This document shows positions 1 through 12,602 of a stretch of 64,000 bases of DNA, piece after piece; position 1 is the stretch's first letter, and each line of letters begins with the position of its first letter. A program made the translations under genes and the position numbers. A model generated the notes under the pieces. That model searched no databases. It was given only the letters and a program-made list of their open reading frames with translations, and was not told the origin of the DNA. Location of the stretch: the NCBI GenBank assembly GCA_002197995.1, contig NGZR01000007.1:1446399-1510398 (forward strand). Direction: 5' to 3'. Source of the DNA: Gaeumannomyces sp. JS-464 (Eukaryota; Ascomycota; Sordariomycetes; Magnaporthales; Magnaporthaceae).

Positions 1-1441
1 CGTTTTCTCGTTCTTTTTTTTTTTTTTTTTTTGATTCGGAATTATAAATATACCACACACCACGCACATACACCTACCTACCTACCTACCTACATTCATA
101 CGATTTTGATCCGGACTCTGTGCTGCCGGATCACATCTTCCATTCTTTTCACACCTTCTCTTCTTGTCACTCGCTTTCTTGGACAGCTTCACTTCTTACA
201 CCCCTTTTTTTTAACAACACACTCTCTCCCCCACAGGGAACCTTGTTCTTATTTTTAAACAAAAAAGCCCCGCACGAGTTGCGAATCGGTGGGCAATTAA
301 ACATCTTAGGGTTGGCAGGTTCCGAAGGCAAATTTTTTTTGGAGGGGGTGCAGGAGCCAACACCCCCCTTCATGAAGGGATCTGATCTGGCGGTTGGTTG
401 GGTTAGGTTTTGGGATGGGCAGGCTGACGGGTGGAAGGGGTGGTGGTTGTCGTGATTTTCCTTGAGTCGTGGGAGGGAAATAGGGGAATGGAAGAAGGCG
501 AAAACAAAAAGGCGTTGATTATACCCTGGATGGCGGAACTCTTTGCTGCGAATCCTCGATGGAAATCTTTTTTCTTTTTTGTTTATTGTCTTTTTGGGGG
601 ACTGGGCAGCGGATAATGGAATTGGAATTGCATGCAGATGGACAATTTCCAAAATCATCATGATCCAACTCTTTTCCGTCCCAGACAAAAACATACCTAT
701 ACATCGTGGACAGGCGGCAGAACCTAAACCCGCCGGCTGTTTGTGGCTGGCTGGTGAGGCAATGTGTGCGCTGGGACATCCTCCCCCATCAGCCCATTTT
801 CATGCAGGCTCCCCCATCGCCTGGCCCCATCTGCGGGCCCGCGCGCGCCGTCGGAGCTGGCCTAAGTGGGCTGATGTTGCTTTGATATGCGGGCGCTCTG
901 ATTGGCCCGACGGCGCTCAAATAGCCCAAAAGGGGTCCCCTGGTGTGGGGAATGGGTGACCCAGTGTTGGTCAGGTCCCTGGCATGGCGCGCCAACACAG
1001 CTGCCTACCTAGGTACCTACTACGGTGCATGCATACAGTTGGCGCCCTGCCTGGAACAAGTGGTGATCCCACCCAGCTGAACTGATGAAATGGCGGAGCT
1101 GCGGGCTGGGTTTTCCGTTTTTATTTTTATTTTATTTTATTATATGTACGTCAGTTCCCCGTCCATCCACCCAGAGTCACAGTCGTGCTCCATGTTGGAT
1201 GCCTGCTTTTGGGGTGGATTCCTGTTTGGTTCCTTTATTAATCCGCCGTAAGCCAGCCAGCCTGCAACTTTCCCATTCTTGCATCTTCCATCTCCCCTCC
1301 CCAGTTTCAGTTTCCGGCAACAAAAAACCCACGACGTCGCCCCTCCTTCCTTGACACCACAACAAGGCCCAGCAACCAACTTTTGCTATCCCAAAAAGAA
1401 AAAAGAGAAAGAAAAAAAAAACAGACAAACCCAGCACCGCA
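1..1441. other. intergenic, upstream of the small + strand gene
   Basis: No gene is supported here. The stretch holds T and C tracts, a CCTA microsatellite near the left edge and a GC-rich interval around 800-1000. Open frames in it are low-complexity and overlap each other on both strands. The A-rich tract at about 1390-1425 just before the ATG at 1442 is typical 5' leader sequence of fungal genes. Confidence 0.6.
73..92. repeat. (CCTA)5 microsatellite
   Basis: Five perfect copies of CCTA. The same tetranucleotide, or its complement TAGG, recurs in other intergenic stretches of this window, for example at 62,475-62,496. Confidence 0.9.
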
Positions 1442-1714
1442 ATGTCCCCCTCGCATACCATGTCCGCCCACTGGGGCAAGCAGATCTACACCTCGTGGCG
1501 CCAGAGCCGCCAGGGCAGCACCACGGCTTCTTCCTCCTCCACCGCCCAGCCGCCCAGCCCGCTCCCGTCCCCGTCCGCCGCCCCGGGCCTGGCGGCGGGC
1601 GGCTACTTTGGCGAGAAGCGGTCCATGGACAGCGACCGCAGCGCCGGCGGCGGACCGAGTGCGCGCCAGTCGTCGTCGTCGGCGGCGGGGGGCTGGTTCG
1701 GCCGCCGCTCATGA
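1442..1714 (+). CDS. small Ser/Gly-rich hypothetical protein (90 aa)
   Basis: A single-exon frame of 90 residues. It opens with MSPSHTMSAHWGKQ; a second in-frame Met at residue 7 is an alternative start. The N-terminal part (HWGKQIYTSWRQSRQG) has ordered, charged/aromatic character, followed by a Ser/Pro/Ala-rich linker and a short block GGYFGEKRSMDSDR, and it ends GGWFGRRS. The repeated aromatic-Gly motifs (GGYFG, GGWFG) make it look like a real small protein rather than chance sequence, and GC-rich third positions match the other genes. I do not recognise a named family and see no signal peptide or membrane segment. It faces the PSD gene tail to tail across 1.8 kb. Function unknown. Confidence 0.6.
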   Translation: MSPSHTMSAHWGKQIYTSWRQSRQGSTTASSSSTAQPPSPLPSPSAAPGLAAGGYFGEKRSMDSDRSAGGGPSARQSSSSAAGGWFGRRS

Positions 1715-3497
1715 GCCGCCCGACCAACCCATCACTCGTTTTTTTTCCTTTTTGCAAATTGCATGAAAGAACCTGAGCCTACTCGCCTCGCTCTGATCCT
1801 GGAAAAGAAGGAGAAAAAAAAAAATCCACCAACTTTGTCGACAGGACACCGCGTTGGAGTGGCCGCCACCGCCGCTCGCCATCCCGCCTTCACTCGACTT
1901 ACACGGCACGCCTCCCCCCCCCCCCCCAACGAAACGACTCGTGCCAGCCTGCATACGGGGACCGATCACCCACGCCGGCCAAAAGTTCCACCACGCGAAG
2001 AAAGAAAGAAAAAAAAGGGATCCCGCCAAACTGACAACAACCGAAATCCAGCATTTATCACGTCTTTTTTCTACTCTGCCGCGGCGGGATGAGAATTGGT
2101 GGGATGTGTGGGTGGGTGGTCCAGCCCCGGGATCAGATCGCCGACTGCTCCACATCGCTTCTTTTTTCCTTTTTGGCTCCTTTGCCCATCTTTTACTCCC
2201 ATGGTTTCCGGCGTTGGGGAAGGTGTTTTTCCAACCGGCGTTTCTTGCTTGCTTCCTTCTTTTCCTTCCTATCAACCGCATGCCGTGTTTGGGGAACACT
2301 CGGCCTAGCATCATTTCATCGCCCCTTTGTCTACTTTTTTTTTTTCACAGCCCCCCGTACTTCTTTTCCCTAATCATCCACCCGCCCTTTTACCAGAACA
2401 ATGATACCCCCATTTTTTCCCCCTCTTGTTCCCTCCCTTCTCACCGCACCAGAATAAACGATGAGATCCAAATCGAAGCCAGCGCGTGTGTATATTTCTT
2501 TCTGTGCATGGATAACACGGTGGTCATGTTGGCCCGACATTTCAAGTGCTCCAATCGTCGTCCCGCCCAATGACAGCAGCAGCAGCAGCAGCCCGCCAGC
2601 CCACTTTTCTTCGTTCGCCGTCGACAAAGATGGCGCCATGGCCGGGGCTCGATGATGCCAGGATCAACGCGTATTGCACCACATCCCTTTTGTCGGCAGT
2701 TTTGACACATCTATCTAATCGTCCCCCCGTCCAACTCTTTGGAACCCGGTTTGCACACGCCCAACAGGTGTGCAATATCACTCCCGAGAAACCAATTGGT
2801 CCCAAATTCGCATAGCTCAAACGGCAACGGCTTTGAGTCTTTATAGGCGTGGTCACCGGTAGGGGAAGGAAAAAAAAAAAGGCACGAGAGATTTAGAAGT
2901 GCCAAATTCTCAAAAGGGGTGATTGTATTCGCCCCAGCACACCCATAGACTGTCTTTCTATTCCGATCAGATGTGGCAAGCATCTCGACGCGAACCCTGA
3001 GAGAGAACAATCGTACAACCAAAAGAGACATCTACCTAAACGTTCCCTCTCTGTTTGTATGTATTCCACGCCAGTGTCTTGGGTCTTTTGCTCTTCGTTC
3101 GTAGGATTTCGCAATACGAAAAAAAGGGGAAAGTGAAAACAGTGTGAAACATAGAACGCAAAAACACAAGACTTCGTATGTGTACACCCTTCTTGCGGTC
3201 TTTCCCTCCCTCAACACTACAATGATGTCTAACCGATAACTATGTATATGGCGATGTATGGCATGTACCCCCAAAAGCGACGAAGCGAACGTGGGGAGGA
3301 AGCTGGACATGAAGCAAAACGTGAAAAGGGATTAAACATATAAACAAGAGCAACGCTTGAAAAACAACCAAGAACAAAGAGCATAACCAAGTCAAGGCAA
3401 GGTTAAGGGACCACTGCTCCTCTCACCCGCCCTTTTATGTATCACCAGCAACATCACAACAAATACGGAGGGGGAAGACACCGGCCGAGGGCATCCC
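1715..3497. other. convergent intergenic region (3' flanks)
   Basis: This lies between the stop of the small + strand gene and the stop of the PSD gene, so it holds both 3' ends. It contains poly-C/poly-T tracts and a (CAG)6 run at 2574-2591. Open frames are low-complexity and I support no gene. Confidence 0.55.
2574..2591. repeat. (CAG)6 trinucleotide run
   Basis: Six perfect CAG units in non-coding sequence. No surrounding reading frame looks genuine. Confidence 0.85.
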
Positions 3498-6400
3498 TCA
3501 CGCACCCCCCGTAGCAGCCAGGACCGAGGCGGGCGGGGTAACGTCGTCGCCGCCGCTGTCTTCGGGCGACACGTCGTTGAAGTCGCTGCCCTGGATCCGC
3601 CGCTTGGCCGCCTGCTTCTCCTCCTCTGTGATCTCCGTCTCGTCCTTGCGCATGTCCGGAGTCCACTGCGGCTCGTTGATCGAGTGGCCGACGGACATAC
3701 CGACACGGACCTGATAGAAAATGCAAGATCAGTAAAGCGAATGGGGGATGGAAAGGGGGTACTTGAGATGAAAGCTTACCAGAGTCTCAAGCGCGCCGTT
3801 GGAGTTGTCGGTCAGATCGTCATCAAACTTCATCTTGCCCTCCTCAAACAGCAGCACGATGGTGCTGCCGCCAAACTTGAAGTATCCCAGCTCCTCAGCC
3901 CTCTTGACCTGCTCGCCCTCCTGACGCGTGATGACGGTGCTGCCCACCATCATAGCACCGACGCAGATGACCATGACGCGGCCGTGCTCAGGGCTGTCAA
4001 TGGGCACGATGACCCGCACGTTCTCGCCGTACACGTCGAGCGCCGACCGGATCGCCATGGGGTTCACCGTGTAGTACTCGCCCGTAATCGTCTTGGGCTT
4101 CTGCATCACGCCGTCCACGGGCATGTGGAATCGGTGGTAGTCCTGAGGCGCCAGCCGGAAGATGCCCAGTGCGCCGCCGTTCTCGTAGCGCTTGGCGTCC
4201 TCCGGGTACGCGTCTCCGAGCAGGCGCTTCACCGAGAAGTCGCGCCCTTTGATCCACACCTTGGTAGCCTGGTCGATCCGGTTGAAGACGACGGACCGGC
4301 AGTCGGCCGGCGACACGATGATGCGCGGGTTGTTGGGAGCCGAGCACGGCCGGGCGTCAGGCTTGAGTGCCCGGTAGAAGAACTCGTTGAAGTTCTTGAA
4401 TTCGTCAAGCGGCAGCAGCACCTCGGACATGTCGAGCTTGTGGAACTCGATGAACTTGGGGATCTCATCCTTGGAGGCCGGGTCGTCAAACTTCTTGCCC
4501 TGCTTGATGCTCAGGCTCTTGAGAAGCTTTCGGATCCGCTTGTTCTCCATGCTGTTGGACTTGAGCCCCTTGTACAGCAACCGGATGCCCAGGCGCACGT
4601 ACACGCTCATCTTCTCCTCGTTGATCTGGCCCGTGATGCGGTCCTGGACCAGGATGTTTGCAGAGTTCGCTCCGAGCTTGTACCCGCCATACGAGATCTT
4701 GGTGATCACCTTGGAGTACCACTTGCGCTGCGCCTGGCTCGCAGTCACAAAGCCGCCCATCATAAGGTTGTTGACTTGCCTCCAGTCCTGGCTTGCACAC
4801 GTCGCCATGTGCGTGATGATGTCGGAATCCTTGCGCTTGTTCAGCCTTGGCTGGTGGCAGATGGGGCACTCGCGGATCATCACCACGTGCTCCTCCCCGC
4901 GCTCGTTGTCATTCAGGTCATCCCCGCGCTCCAGAACATCACCCTCCATCCCGGATCCGTTGAGCTCCGGGATGCTAAGAGTGCTGTCGTCAGTCGCCTT
5001 TGAGGCATCGGCAGTCTTCGATGCGGCCGACACACTCGAGGAACTTTCCGCGGGCGATGAGCTGCCGCCGCTGGTCGAATCCTCGGCCGCCTTTCCGGGC
5101 ACGGAAAGCAGACCCCTGACCTTTTCGGCGTCGGGGAGTGCGTTCTTGACCTTGTCAGAAATCGTGGCGGGGATGGATTTGGACTTGGCTGATTCAAGCT
5201 GGTCCTCGAGGCAGAGAACGGCTTCGTCCATGGTAAGGTCCCATTCCTCCTCCCCTTCGTTGTTGGTGGCCTTGTGGGGGAAGCGCTGGAAGAAACTGTC
5301 GATAGTGGACTCCCTCAGCGTGGAGCCGAGCGTGTCCAGCATGGTCGTGAGCTCGACCTTGCTGATCTCGCCGCTCTCGTCGGCGTCATACTGCTTCAGC
5401 ATCGCCCGCCAAAACTGCTGCCGGAGGGCCGGGTACGGCATGTACTTGGCACGGATGTACAGGACCGGGTTGTGCTTATCCTCCCACTTCTCAAGATTCT
5501 TCATCTTGAGCGGCAGGTCGAACGCCGTGAAGAAGGCGTCTTCGCTGTCCGGGTTGAGGTCGGAGCCGGGCGCCGCAGCAGCCCCGACAGGGTCCGCTGG
5601 TCCCAGCAGTCCAGGGGAAAGCTTGTTTGAGCTGTCCACACCCGCCTGCGAAGGGTTCGACGTCGAGATCGCCGCAGCCACCGGCGCGGCGGCGACGGCC
5701 GACGCCAGGGTCACGCCCGTGGTCGCCGACGGATTCTTACTCATGGATGGCCGCCCGAACTTGGACAGAGATGAGGCCGAGGCGGACCGGGAGATTCCCA
5801 GCCTCGCAAACCGAGAACGCTTCTCAGGCGTCGTGAACTCTTGGGGCTCCTGAAGCTCGTACAGGCCCGTCTCCGGGTTTGCCTTGGGGGCCTTGTCGAT
5901 GATCTCCTTGATAGGCAGCGACGTCGAGGCGATGAAATCGTTGCCCGAGTACTTGTCACGGTCGATGACGGTGAAGGAAAAGGAGTACTTCTGCTCGTGG
6001 CCGAGGACATGGAATATCATCTTCTCGTTGAAGGTCGGGTTCAGGTTGTGGCGGATGGTGCGGGTGCGGTACGTCTTCTTGCCGAGCGAGGCGACGACGA
6101 ATGGGTCCATGTCGAAGCTCGTCTTTGTGAAGTTGGATTCGGGGGGCAGGTCGGTGATGCTGCGGATCTCGAGGAAGATAATTCCGACGACGTCGCTGCT
6201 GCCGTTGTTGAACTCGTAGAGATGGTCGCGCTTCTTGCGCTTGAGCCCCTTGATCCTGAGCCTCCGTTTCCTCTTCTCGATCGTGTCGGGCTGGTTCGGG
6301 TCCTCGGATCCCTCAGGCTCCTCCGGAGTCTCGTCATCGTAGACATCGTAGTCATCTTCGTCATCATTGGCGTCCGTCTGCCGCCTGGTGAGCGGGGGCG

Positions 6401-7232
6401 TCGGGGAGTTCCCGACACGCTTGGGCCCCTTGACTGGCGCCAGAATAGGAGTCAGGGTGGGCGTGGGGTTCTTGGACGACGGCTCAGTGTCCGAGGCCGA
6501 CTTGATGATTGCGGAGAGCTTCTCGTAGGTTTCGCGGGGAGTGGCCTCGCGGTTCGAAGAGTCGAATATGGTGAACTGCAGCAGCACCTCACCCGAGACG
6601 ACGCTCGTCTTCTTGCCAGGGCGCTTGCTCTTGAGAGGAAACCACATGGGCGGCTGCTCCACCCTCTCATTTGCAAAGATCTCCTCGAGCGCAAGGTCGA
6701 ACTCGCCCATGTAGTCTTTACCAAAGCGGTCTTTGTCCCAGGCGCACACATCAAGGAGCAGGTTCTGGACGCCATTGATGGGGAATTCGCATTGCTCGTT
6801 CCATTCCGGGTTGAGCGTCTTGGAGACGGAGTGAGTGACGTGCTTGGCGTCGCTGCAGGACAAGACGAGGTACTGGGGAAGAGCGCGGGTTTCCCGTGTC
6901 AGCACCGCGTTCTGCAGATCTGTCTTGATGGGAGAGGCTGGCAGCCGCTCTCGAGATGAAGGGCAGATTCCAATCGACTTACGGGATCCGAGGTTCCATT
7001 TCTGTCTTTTGCGGCAAGATTCCGAGCCTGGTAGCAAGATGCGCCCTGTTAGCAGCGTGCCCCTTGCGAAAAGGGTTTTTTTTTCTCTTCTGTTTATCTT
7101 CTCTCTCCTCCCCACCTCCTCCCCCTGAGGCTTCCTGCAACGGCGGTCGCTTACCCTCATAATCACAATGTTCAGAATCAAGCCCGTCTCCCGTCGCCCC
7201 TCGGGGCTTGCTGAATCGCCCTTGTTCCTCAT
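3498..7232 (-). CDS. PSD2: phosphatidylserine decarboxylase, PSD2 type (C2-C2-EF-hand)
   Basis: Converts phosphatidylserine to phosphatidylethanolamine in endosome/Golgi-type membranes. Exons (minus strand) are 7232-7155, 7027-6983, 6872-3780 and 3710-3498; introns of 127, 110 and 69 nt all have GT-AG ends. The 15-codon exon 2 encodes ARNLAAKDRNGTSDP and completes the first C2 domain. The model gives 1142 aa: C2 at about 17-147, acidic linker, second C2 at about 270-385, EF-hand loop DADESGEISKVE at 537-548, Cys/His cluster (C710, C713, H714, H729, C733), then the decarboxylase domain with Asp898 (SPADC), His954/957 (DYHRFH) and GGST at 1042-1045, where cleavage makes the pyruvoyl from Ser1044. 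Met at 7232 is the first in-frame Met; a further 29-residue N-terminus lies upstream behind a one-base frame break (see 7233-7320). Family assignment is firm. Confidence 0.95.
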
Positions 7233-7320
7233 TGGACTGACGCTTCGACTATTGGCGGCAGAGTTGGCGTTGGAGAGCGATGATGCCGACTTGAGTCGGG
7301 CTGGGAATTATGCGGACCAT
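7233..7320 (-). other. probable true N-terminus of PSD2, out of frame by one base
   Basis: Starting at the ATG at 7320, the minus strand begins MVRIIPS and then falls out of frame into a stop. If one C of the CCC at 7297-7299 is surplus, the 88 bases become 29 codons, continuing RLKSASSLSNANSAANS and running directly into the Met at 7232. The serine/asparagine-rich leader is what I recall from filamentous-fungal PSD2 proteins (memory, unchecked). Either the assembly has a base too many or this copy uses the internal start. Confidence 0.7.
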
Positions 7321-10300
7321 CTCTTAGGGCGGCCGGTGGCGGGCGGGCTAGAGCTCTGAAATAGGGAGGCGACGGGTGGAGACGGCGCGCTGCAGCGGTT
7401 GGTCGCTGGCCCGCTGCAGCAGTGTAGCTGCAATGCAAGGGCGCGGGGAAGTTGGAGGCGCGCTGGAGATCAATGGAATGCGGTGCGGGATGAGGAGTGG
7501 GCGTAGGTGGCGTGGCGCGGCGAGGCGATGCGTGCAAATCGCAGCAGCCCGTCCAAGGGTACAAGCGACCCGCCTCGGGCAGTGTTGGTTGCGTGTCTGG
7601 CGTTGGCAGGCGTCTCGATGTCCAATTGCAGGCGCGGCTGCAGATCTTGGCTGCTTGGGCTACAGCGTCTTGGAGTGCGAAGGAGTCGGAACTCGGCCGT
7701 CTCTGCTGACGGGAGGTGGGTATCCTCGAGAGGACGTCATCAAATCGGGGGTCTGCAGGTCGAGGGACGGAGTAGAGAAGCTGCCTCGAGGTCTCGACGC
7801 CAGCCAGGCAGGCAGCTTTTGCTGCTAGATATGGCGGTCTGTAGGGAGGTGACAGATGCCTAGTCAGGCACTTGGCAGATAGGTAGGTAGGCGGTGGTAG
7901 TGATGCTGTTGTTGTTTTCTTTAGCTTGCTTTTCAGGCAGGCCGGTTGGTCGCATGAAAATGCGCTTGGCTGTCCGCCAAATATAACAGTCGCCCAGAGT
8001 TTGTGAGGTGCCGGTCGGTGGTTATACCTCCAGCTCTGTGCTGCTGGCCGGCTGGTGGGGGAGAGCACGACGCTGCACCTGTACCTGTGACCGCAAGCTG
8101 CGGCCACAGCTGGAGACAAGGGTTTGGCTGTGGGGAAAAAGGGGAGCCGCCCAGGCAGCCCCGTCCGGTGTCCCTTTCAGGAACAGCACTGGAAGCTGCG
8201 TGTTGGACCCGCCCCGAATTGAGAGATGACGAATGCACGACTTAATCAAGTGTCTAAGGTTCGCTAGAGGCGTGATGAAACTCGGGCTCGACGTCGAGCC
8301 CGGACGGGGGAAGTCCTGGAAAAACGAGGTGAAGACGGACCGGAGAGGTCGGTCGGGCTGGGGTAGACTAGTAGCCACCTAGCCCTTCTTCGCTGGCGCT
8401 TCGAGTCGCTTTTTTTGCTTCTCTCTCTTTCTCCCTATTCTCCCTGTTTATCTATCCCATCCTCCTTCCTTCGGCACGGTTACGGTTTAGGCTCGCTGGC
8501 CGGGCTCGCTGGTCTGACAGGCTGGGCCGCTCGCAGGGGTGCGCGGGGACCAGCCGCGAAATTGAGACGCCGCCTCGAGCAAATAAATGGGCAAGCAGGT
8601 GAGGTGCATGGATGCATGGAATGCCATGGAGCGAGTTTGCGCCAGGACGTGTGCGGCACCCCCAGGAGATGGCTCGTGTTCGAGCGCCCCGAACTCCCAA
8701 CGCCGGAGTGGCTGGCAAAGTCGGTCTGGCTGGCTGGCTGGTTGCATTGTTTGCATGCTTCAGTTCTCATCTCCTGCCACCATCCTGGCTCCCTGGCTGC
8801 TGCCCTTCTACCCCGGCTGCGGAGCTGAGACCGTTGGCTTGGAACAAAAAGCCGCGACGTGCTTACGCGGAAGCCCAAGTGGCTGGCGCCCCGATACAAC
8901 CCCCTAACTTTCAATTCGAGGCCGATCGTGGATCCTCAACCCAGAGAGGCCAGAAAATGTGATTCTGATCGGTACTGGAAATAACGCCGAATCCGTACAC
9001 GGTAGCCCAAGCACTAAATCTGGGCCCGAGCTCGAAGTTTTAGGGGTGTTGTTGCTGCAACCTGCCGCGCCAAACAGCCGCCGCTCGGATTCGGCTGTGT
9101 CGACGCTTGGGGTATGTACTCAGGTACCACCTGTCTGTGCCCCACCAGTTGTTTGGTGCTCTTCCCATCTCCCATTGGCAGCGTGCGGGCTCAGGTACCG
9201 ATTGCGCGCTGTCACCTCACATCTGGTACCGACCACCCGGCTCCAGCAGCGGCCCTGCTGAGCCCATCTCGCTCCGGTCTGTCTGGCCGTGGGCCCATCG
9301 GCTTTTTGTGTGTTTTTAAAATAGCACCGAGGGCGCGGCGCAGGGACAGCCATGTTTCCACCGGCATCGATCGCTGCGGCTGCGCCCACACCCATGTCTG
9401 GAAATTGTTCGACGTTTTCTATGTTTATCTACTGTATGAATTGCACATGTACATCGGCAGGTATCTTGTTTTTCATCCAGTTGTTTTCATTGGAAGATAC
9501 TCGCCGGGAGTTGTCATTGATGCCATTGCTCTCCCACCCTGAGTGCTCGTCCCTCCCTGGCCCCTGACCTCGAGGGTTAATCCCTCACGCCGCCAACTCC
9601 TCGCCGCGAGGCTTTCCTTGAATCCGCGGGTTCCGCAACCAGAAAAAAAGAAGAAAAAAAAAAGGAAAATTACTTCGTATCTTCCGCCCAATCCGCGGCC
9701 CGCGTCATGGTCACCCTCCTCTGCTGATCTGTGCCTCGTTGTGGACAAGTCCACCTCGGCGTCTCCAACCCAATATTGACTCGCTTGCTCCAAGGTGGAA
9801 CGCAGTCTCCCGCCCCAGCCTGAGTTTGGGCTCGCGCAGCAAGGAAGCAGATACGCGGCAGTGGAGACGGGCTCGACCATTCGAGCTACGTAGTAGGTGC
9901 ACGTAGAGAATCCAACTCGTGTCCGATTTCTTGGCAACCTTGATCGATGCGCATTGCGAGGCTCGCCGAGGAACGACCATAAAATAGACCGTTCGAGCCT
10001 GTGCCCATCACTGGGTTTCTGTAACCAAGGCATGGATGACGGGGGGAAACAGAAAAAGAAAAAAAAAAGCCCGCATCACGCACGCTGCCGGTGGGCGCTA
10101 GGGCTGAGTCTTCCCCGGTCCGACTCCATGCGTCGTCGCGTTGCGCTGCGTCTGTGTGCCCGTCCTCCTGTGGCGGCAGTTGCAGAGCGAGCGTATAAGT
10201 GCATCCCAAAGAGGGCAACCTCTGCGCGAACCCAACGCCAAAGTCGCACTACTGCGCCCACGTACGCTTCCTACTTGTTTCTCTCCACGCAACGCTCTGA

Positions 10301-12602
10301 CGGTTACCTACCTACAGCATGCGGGCATGGAAGAAATCAAGAAGCGCACGCACGCACCCACACACTACTACTGCGGGCGACGGTGCACTGATAACGTCCT
10401 CCTATTTCTGACCGATCTCGATCCATTTTCATACTACAGATGGACCTGCCACTGAAAGGGGCACGAGCCTTGTGGTGCGTCGGCTCGCTCGGCTTGGCCC
10501 AGTCCAATCCCGAGCGTTGACCGGCTTATCCGGCCACAAAGCTTTTTAGCGAGCCGCACCTCGTGGCCTCCCCTGCCAACGCAACAACACCCGCCTCGCC
10601 GTTTCTGTCCTTTTGAGGGCCCGTCTTGGTCACGAGTAGATCGCGTGGGGACTGGGAGGAGAACCCCTCCCTCGCCGTCAGCCCTGCAGCGCCACGACTC
10701 CCGTCCGTTCTGGGTCCGGTGTGTGATAGCAGACGGTAGTTCGCTTGCTAGTTCTCATCGCCCTACCGTTTGAACTATCCTCCACACGCCATTATAGTAC
10801 CTACGCTTTGATTAGATACACGAAGACGCTTCGTGGCGACGTGTCCAGACGTTCCATGACGTCTATTAGCAGGAGCCACGGGTTGCCCCCTCCCCTCCAA
10901 TGATCCCATATAAATACCCGCCTGCCTGCGTAAACCTACCGCATAGCTTACAAGAGCTGTGAGCTGTAAGCACGTGTGCCATAACCCTCATAAGCCATCA
11001 ACTTTCCCTCTATCGAGAAGCACAAGCACGCGTAACTATAGCATCGTAGCATCACTTACCACCTATATTGCAAGGGAAGCAGTCTGTTGCGAGTCCTTGC
11101 CGAGTCGTCATCGACCACATACTCTGAAATCTTCTTCCGTGGCGACCAAAACCACGATGTTGGGAATATTGCAATAAAAAATAATAATAAAAATAGCCAT
11201 TGTTCTGTCAAGTTATCAGTGGGGTGCTCGCACATCCCACAACGTGATACCCACGTCTGACCGCCTAGGAACAGAACATGGAGCCCATTGAGCTAGACTC
11301 GAGGAATACAGCTCCAGGACGTCGTGGTCAAGCACAGGGTGAACAATTATCCCGGAGGGCTGGCTGCCCCTGGAGAGGATCGCTGCCGAGTCTGACGACC
11401 CCAGGACGGGAAGGGCGGGAGATCCGCCCCCTATCTTCAACCCAGGGAAATGCAAATGTCCCACAGCCACAATACGACATGTAGGCGGTAAAAATATCAG
11501 GACCGGAAGACGACCGGGCGAAAACACAAGAGAACTCTGGAAGTAAGGAGGAGAGACCCCCAAGGCTAAAAGTCCATCTCGCCCCACTACTACTTCCTTC
11601 ACAGAGAACTCGAGTGAGGCCTGAGATTATGGTGCTGTCGGTTCGGAGCCGGATAGCGCGCCTCAGTCCCGGGCTGCCCGGCTCTCGTGGAGTGGATGTA
11701 ATGGAAGGCGTGCCCGCCGGACTCATACTAGCCTCGAAAACCTAAGTGCTTTTAGGGGTGGTTTCAACGGTGCAGCTGTCGAGACGTTGATATTCATCTA
11801 AATACCTACGTCCCTGGCCAAGCTGGGCGGCATGGACGTAAATGACTTGGGACAACTAGGAGAACAAGGAAAAAGAAGGAAAGGAACATATAGCATGGGA
11901 AAAGAAACTTGCGTGAAAACACAGGCATATCGAAGGGAGTCCCAAAGATAGAATCTTCTCCGTAAACTACAGCGGACTGGGCCATTGTCCAGAAGACGTC
12001 ACCTCTGCTCCGGCTAACCCCATGCCGCCTCATCCTTTCACCATCAAGCAAAAATGCCATGCCCAATCCGAACAGGAACCAAAGTCAGTACGTCATGAGA
12101 TAGATTTCCCTCGCCCTCCCATCATACCTGCCACCACCGAACCATCATGTACCGCGCTTCCTGCGCTCTCCCCTCCCCTATAGAACTCCTATTAGATGGC
12201 GAGAATACAAGTAATACGTAGTAGTTTCTCGTCCTAGGCAGACCCCCTCCCGACTGCCGTTATTTTTGAGGTGAAAAATCGCGGGGCCATGAATCCAGGT
12301 CCCTGCATCATGTCCCAACCCCCACAAAAGGAAAAATGTACAAAATCGACACTCATGCTGATGAAGGCCATGTCGTCGTGCGTCATTGTGTGCATAGGTC
12401 GGTGGTACTCGTTCAAGTGCCATATAGGACGACGAGGTAGCCACCCGACTTATCTATTAGGCTCGACTCGTCGAGCCGCTTATTCACATCGCACTGACCG
12501 TCGTACCTAGCTCACCAAAGGCGTTATCGGCTCGACATCTCGGTGCTGTTGCCTGGTGGCTAGGGTAGCAGGCGAGTGCCACTCCCTTGCTCCCAGGCGG
12601 CT
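7321..12602. other. 5.3 kb gene-poor region
   Basis: This lies between the PSD2 start and the elongase stop. Many overlapping GC-rich open frames exist, but none shows a domain, an intron pattern or non-repetitive protein character that I can support. The 7.3-8.2 kb part should hold the PSD2 promoter. A TATA/CCAAT pair near 10.9 kb is listed separately. No RIP damage is evident here. Confidence 0.5.
10897..11178 (+). promoter_or_regulatory. possible promoter and short transcription unit
   Basis: CCAAT at 10897-10901 is followed by TATAAATA at 10909-10916 and, about 260 bp on, by AATAAA at 11173-11178. This is the spacing of a short polymerase II unit. No good ATG-initiated protein lies between (the 72-codon frame starts with GTG), so the product, if any, would be a short RNA or a tiny spliced protein. 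Speculative. Confidence 0.25.

Noticed and set aside
3684..5003. 439-codon + frame opposite PSD2
   Set aside because: Pure antisense of the decarboxylase exon, rich in His/Val/Leu from GC-biased codons.
7229..8119. 296-codon minus-strand frame upstream of PSD2
   Set aside because: Pro/Ala/Ser-rich throughout with no domain; its end overlaps the real PSD2 N-terminus in another frame, so it is a shadow plus GC-rich noise.
9850..9950. tRNA-like stem sequences
   Set aside because: T-arm spacing and the 7-bp acceptor stem could not be formed on either strand.
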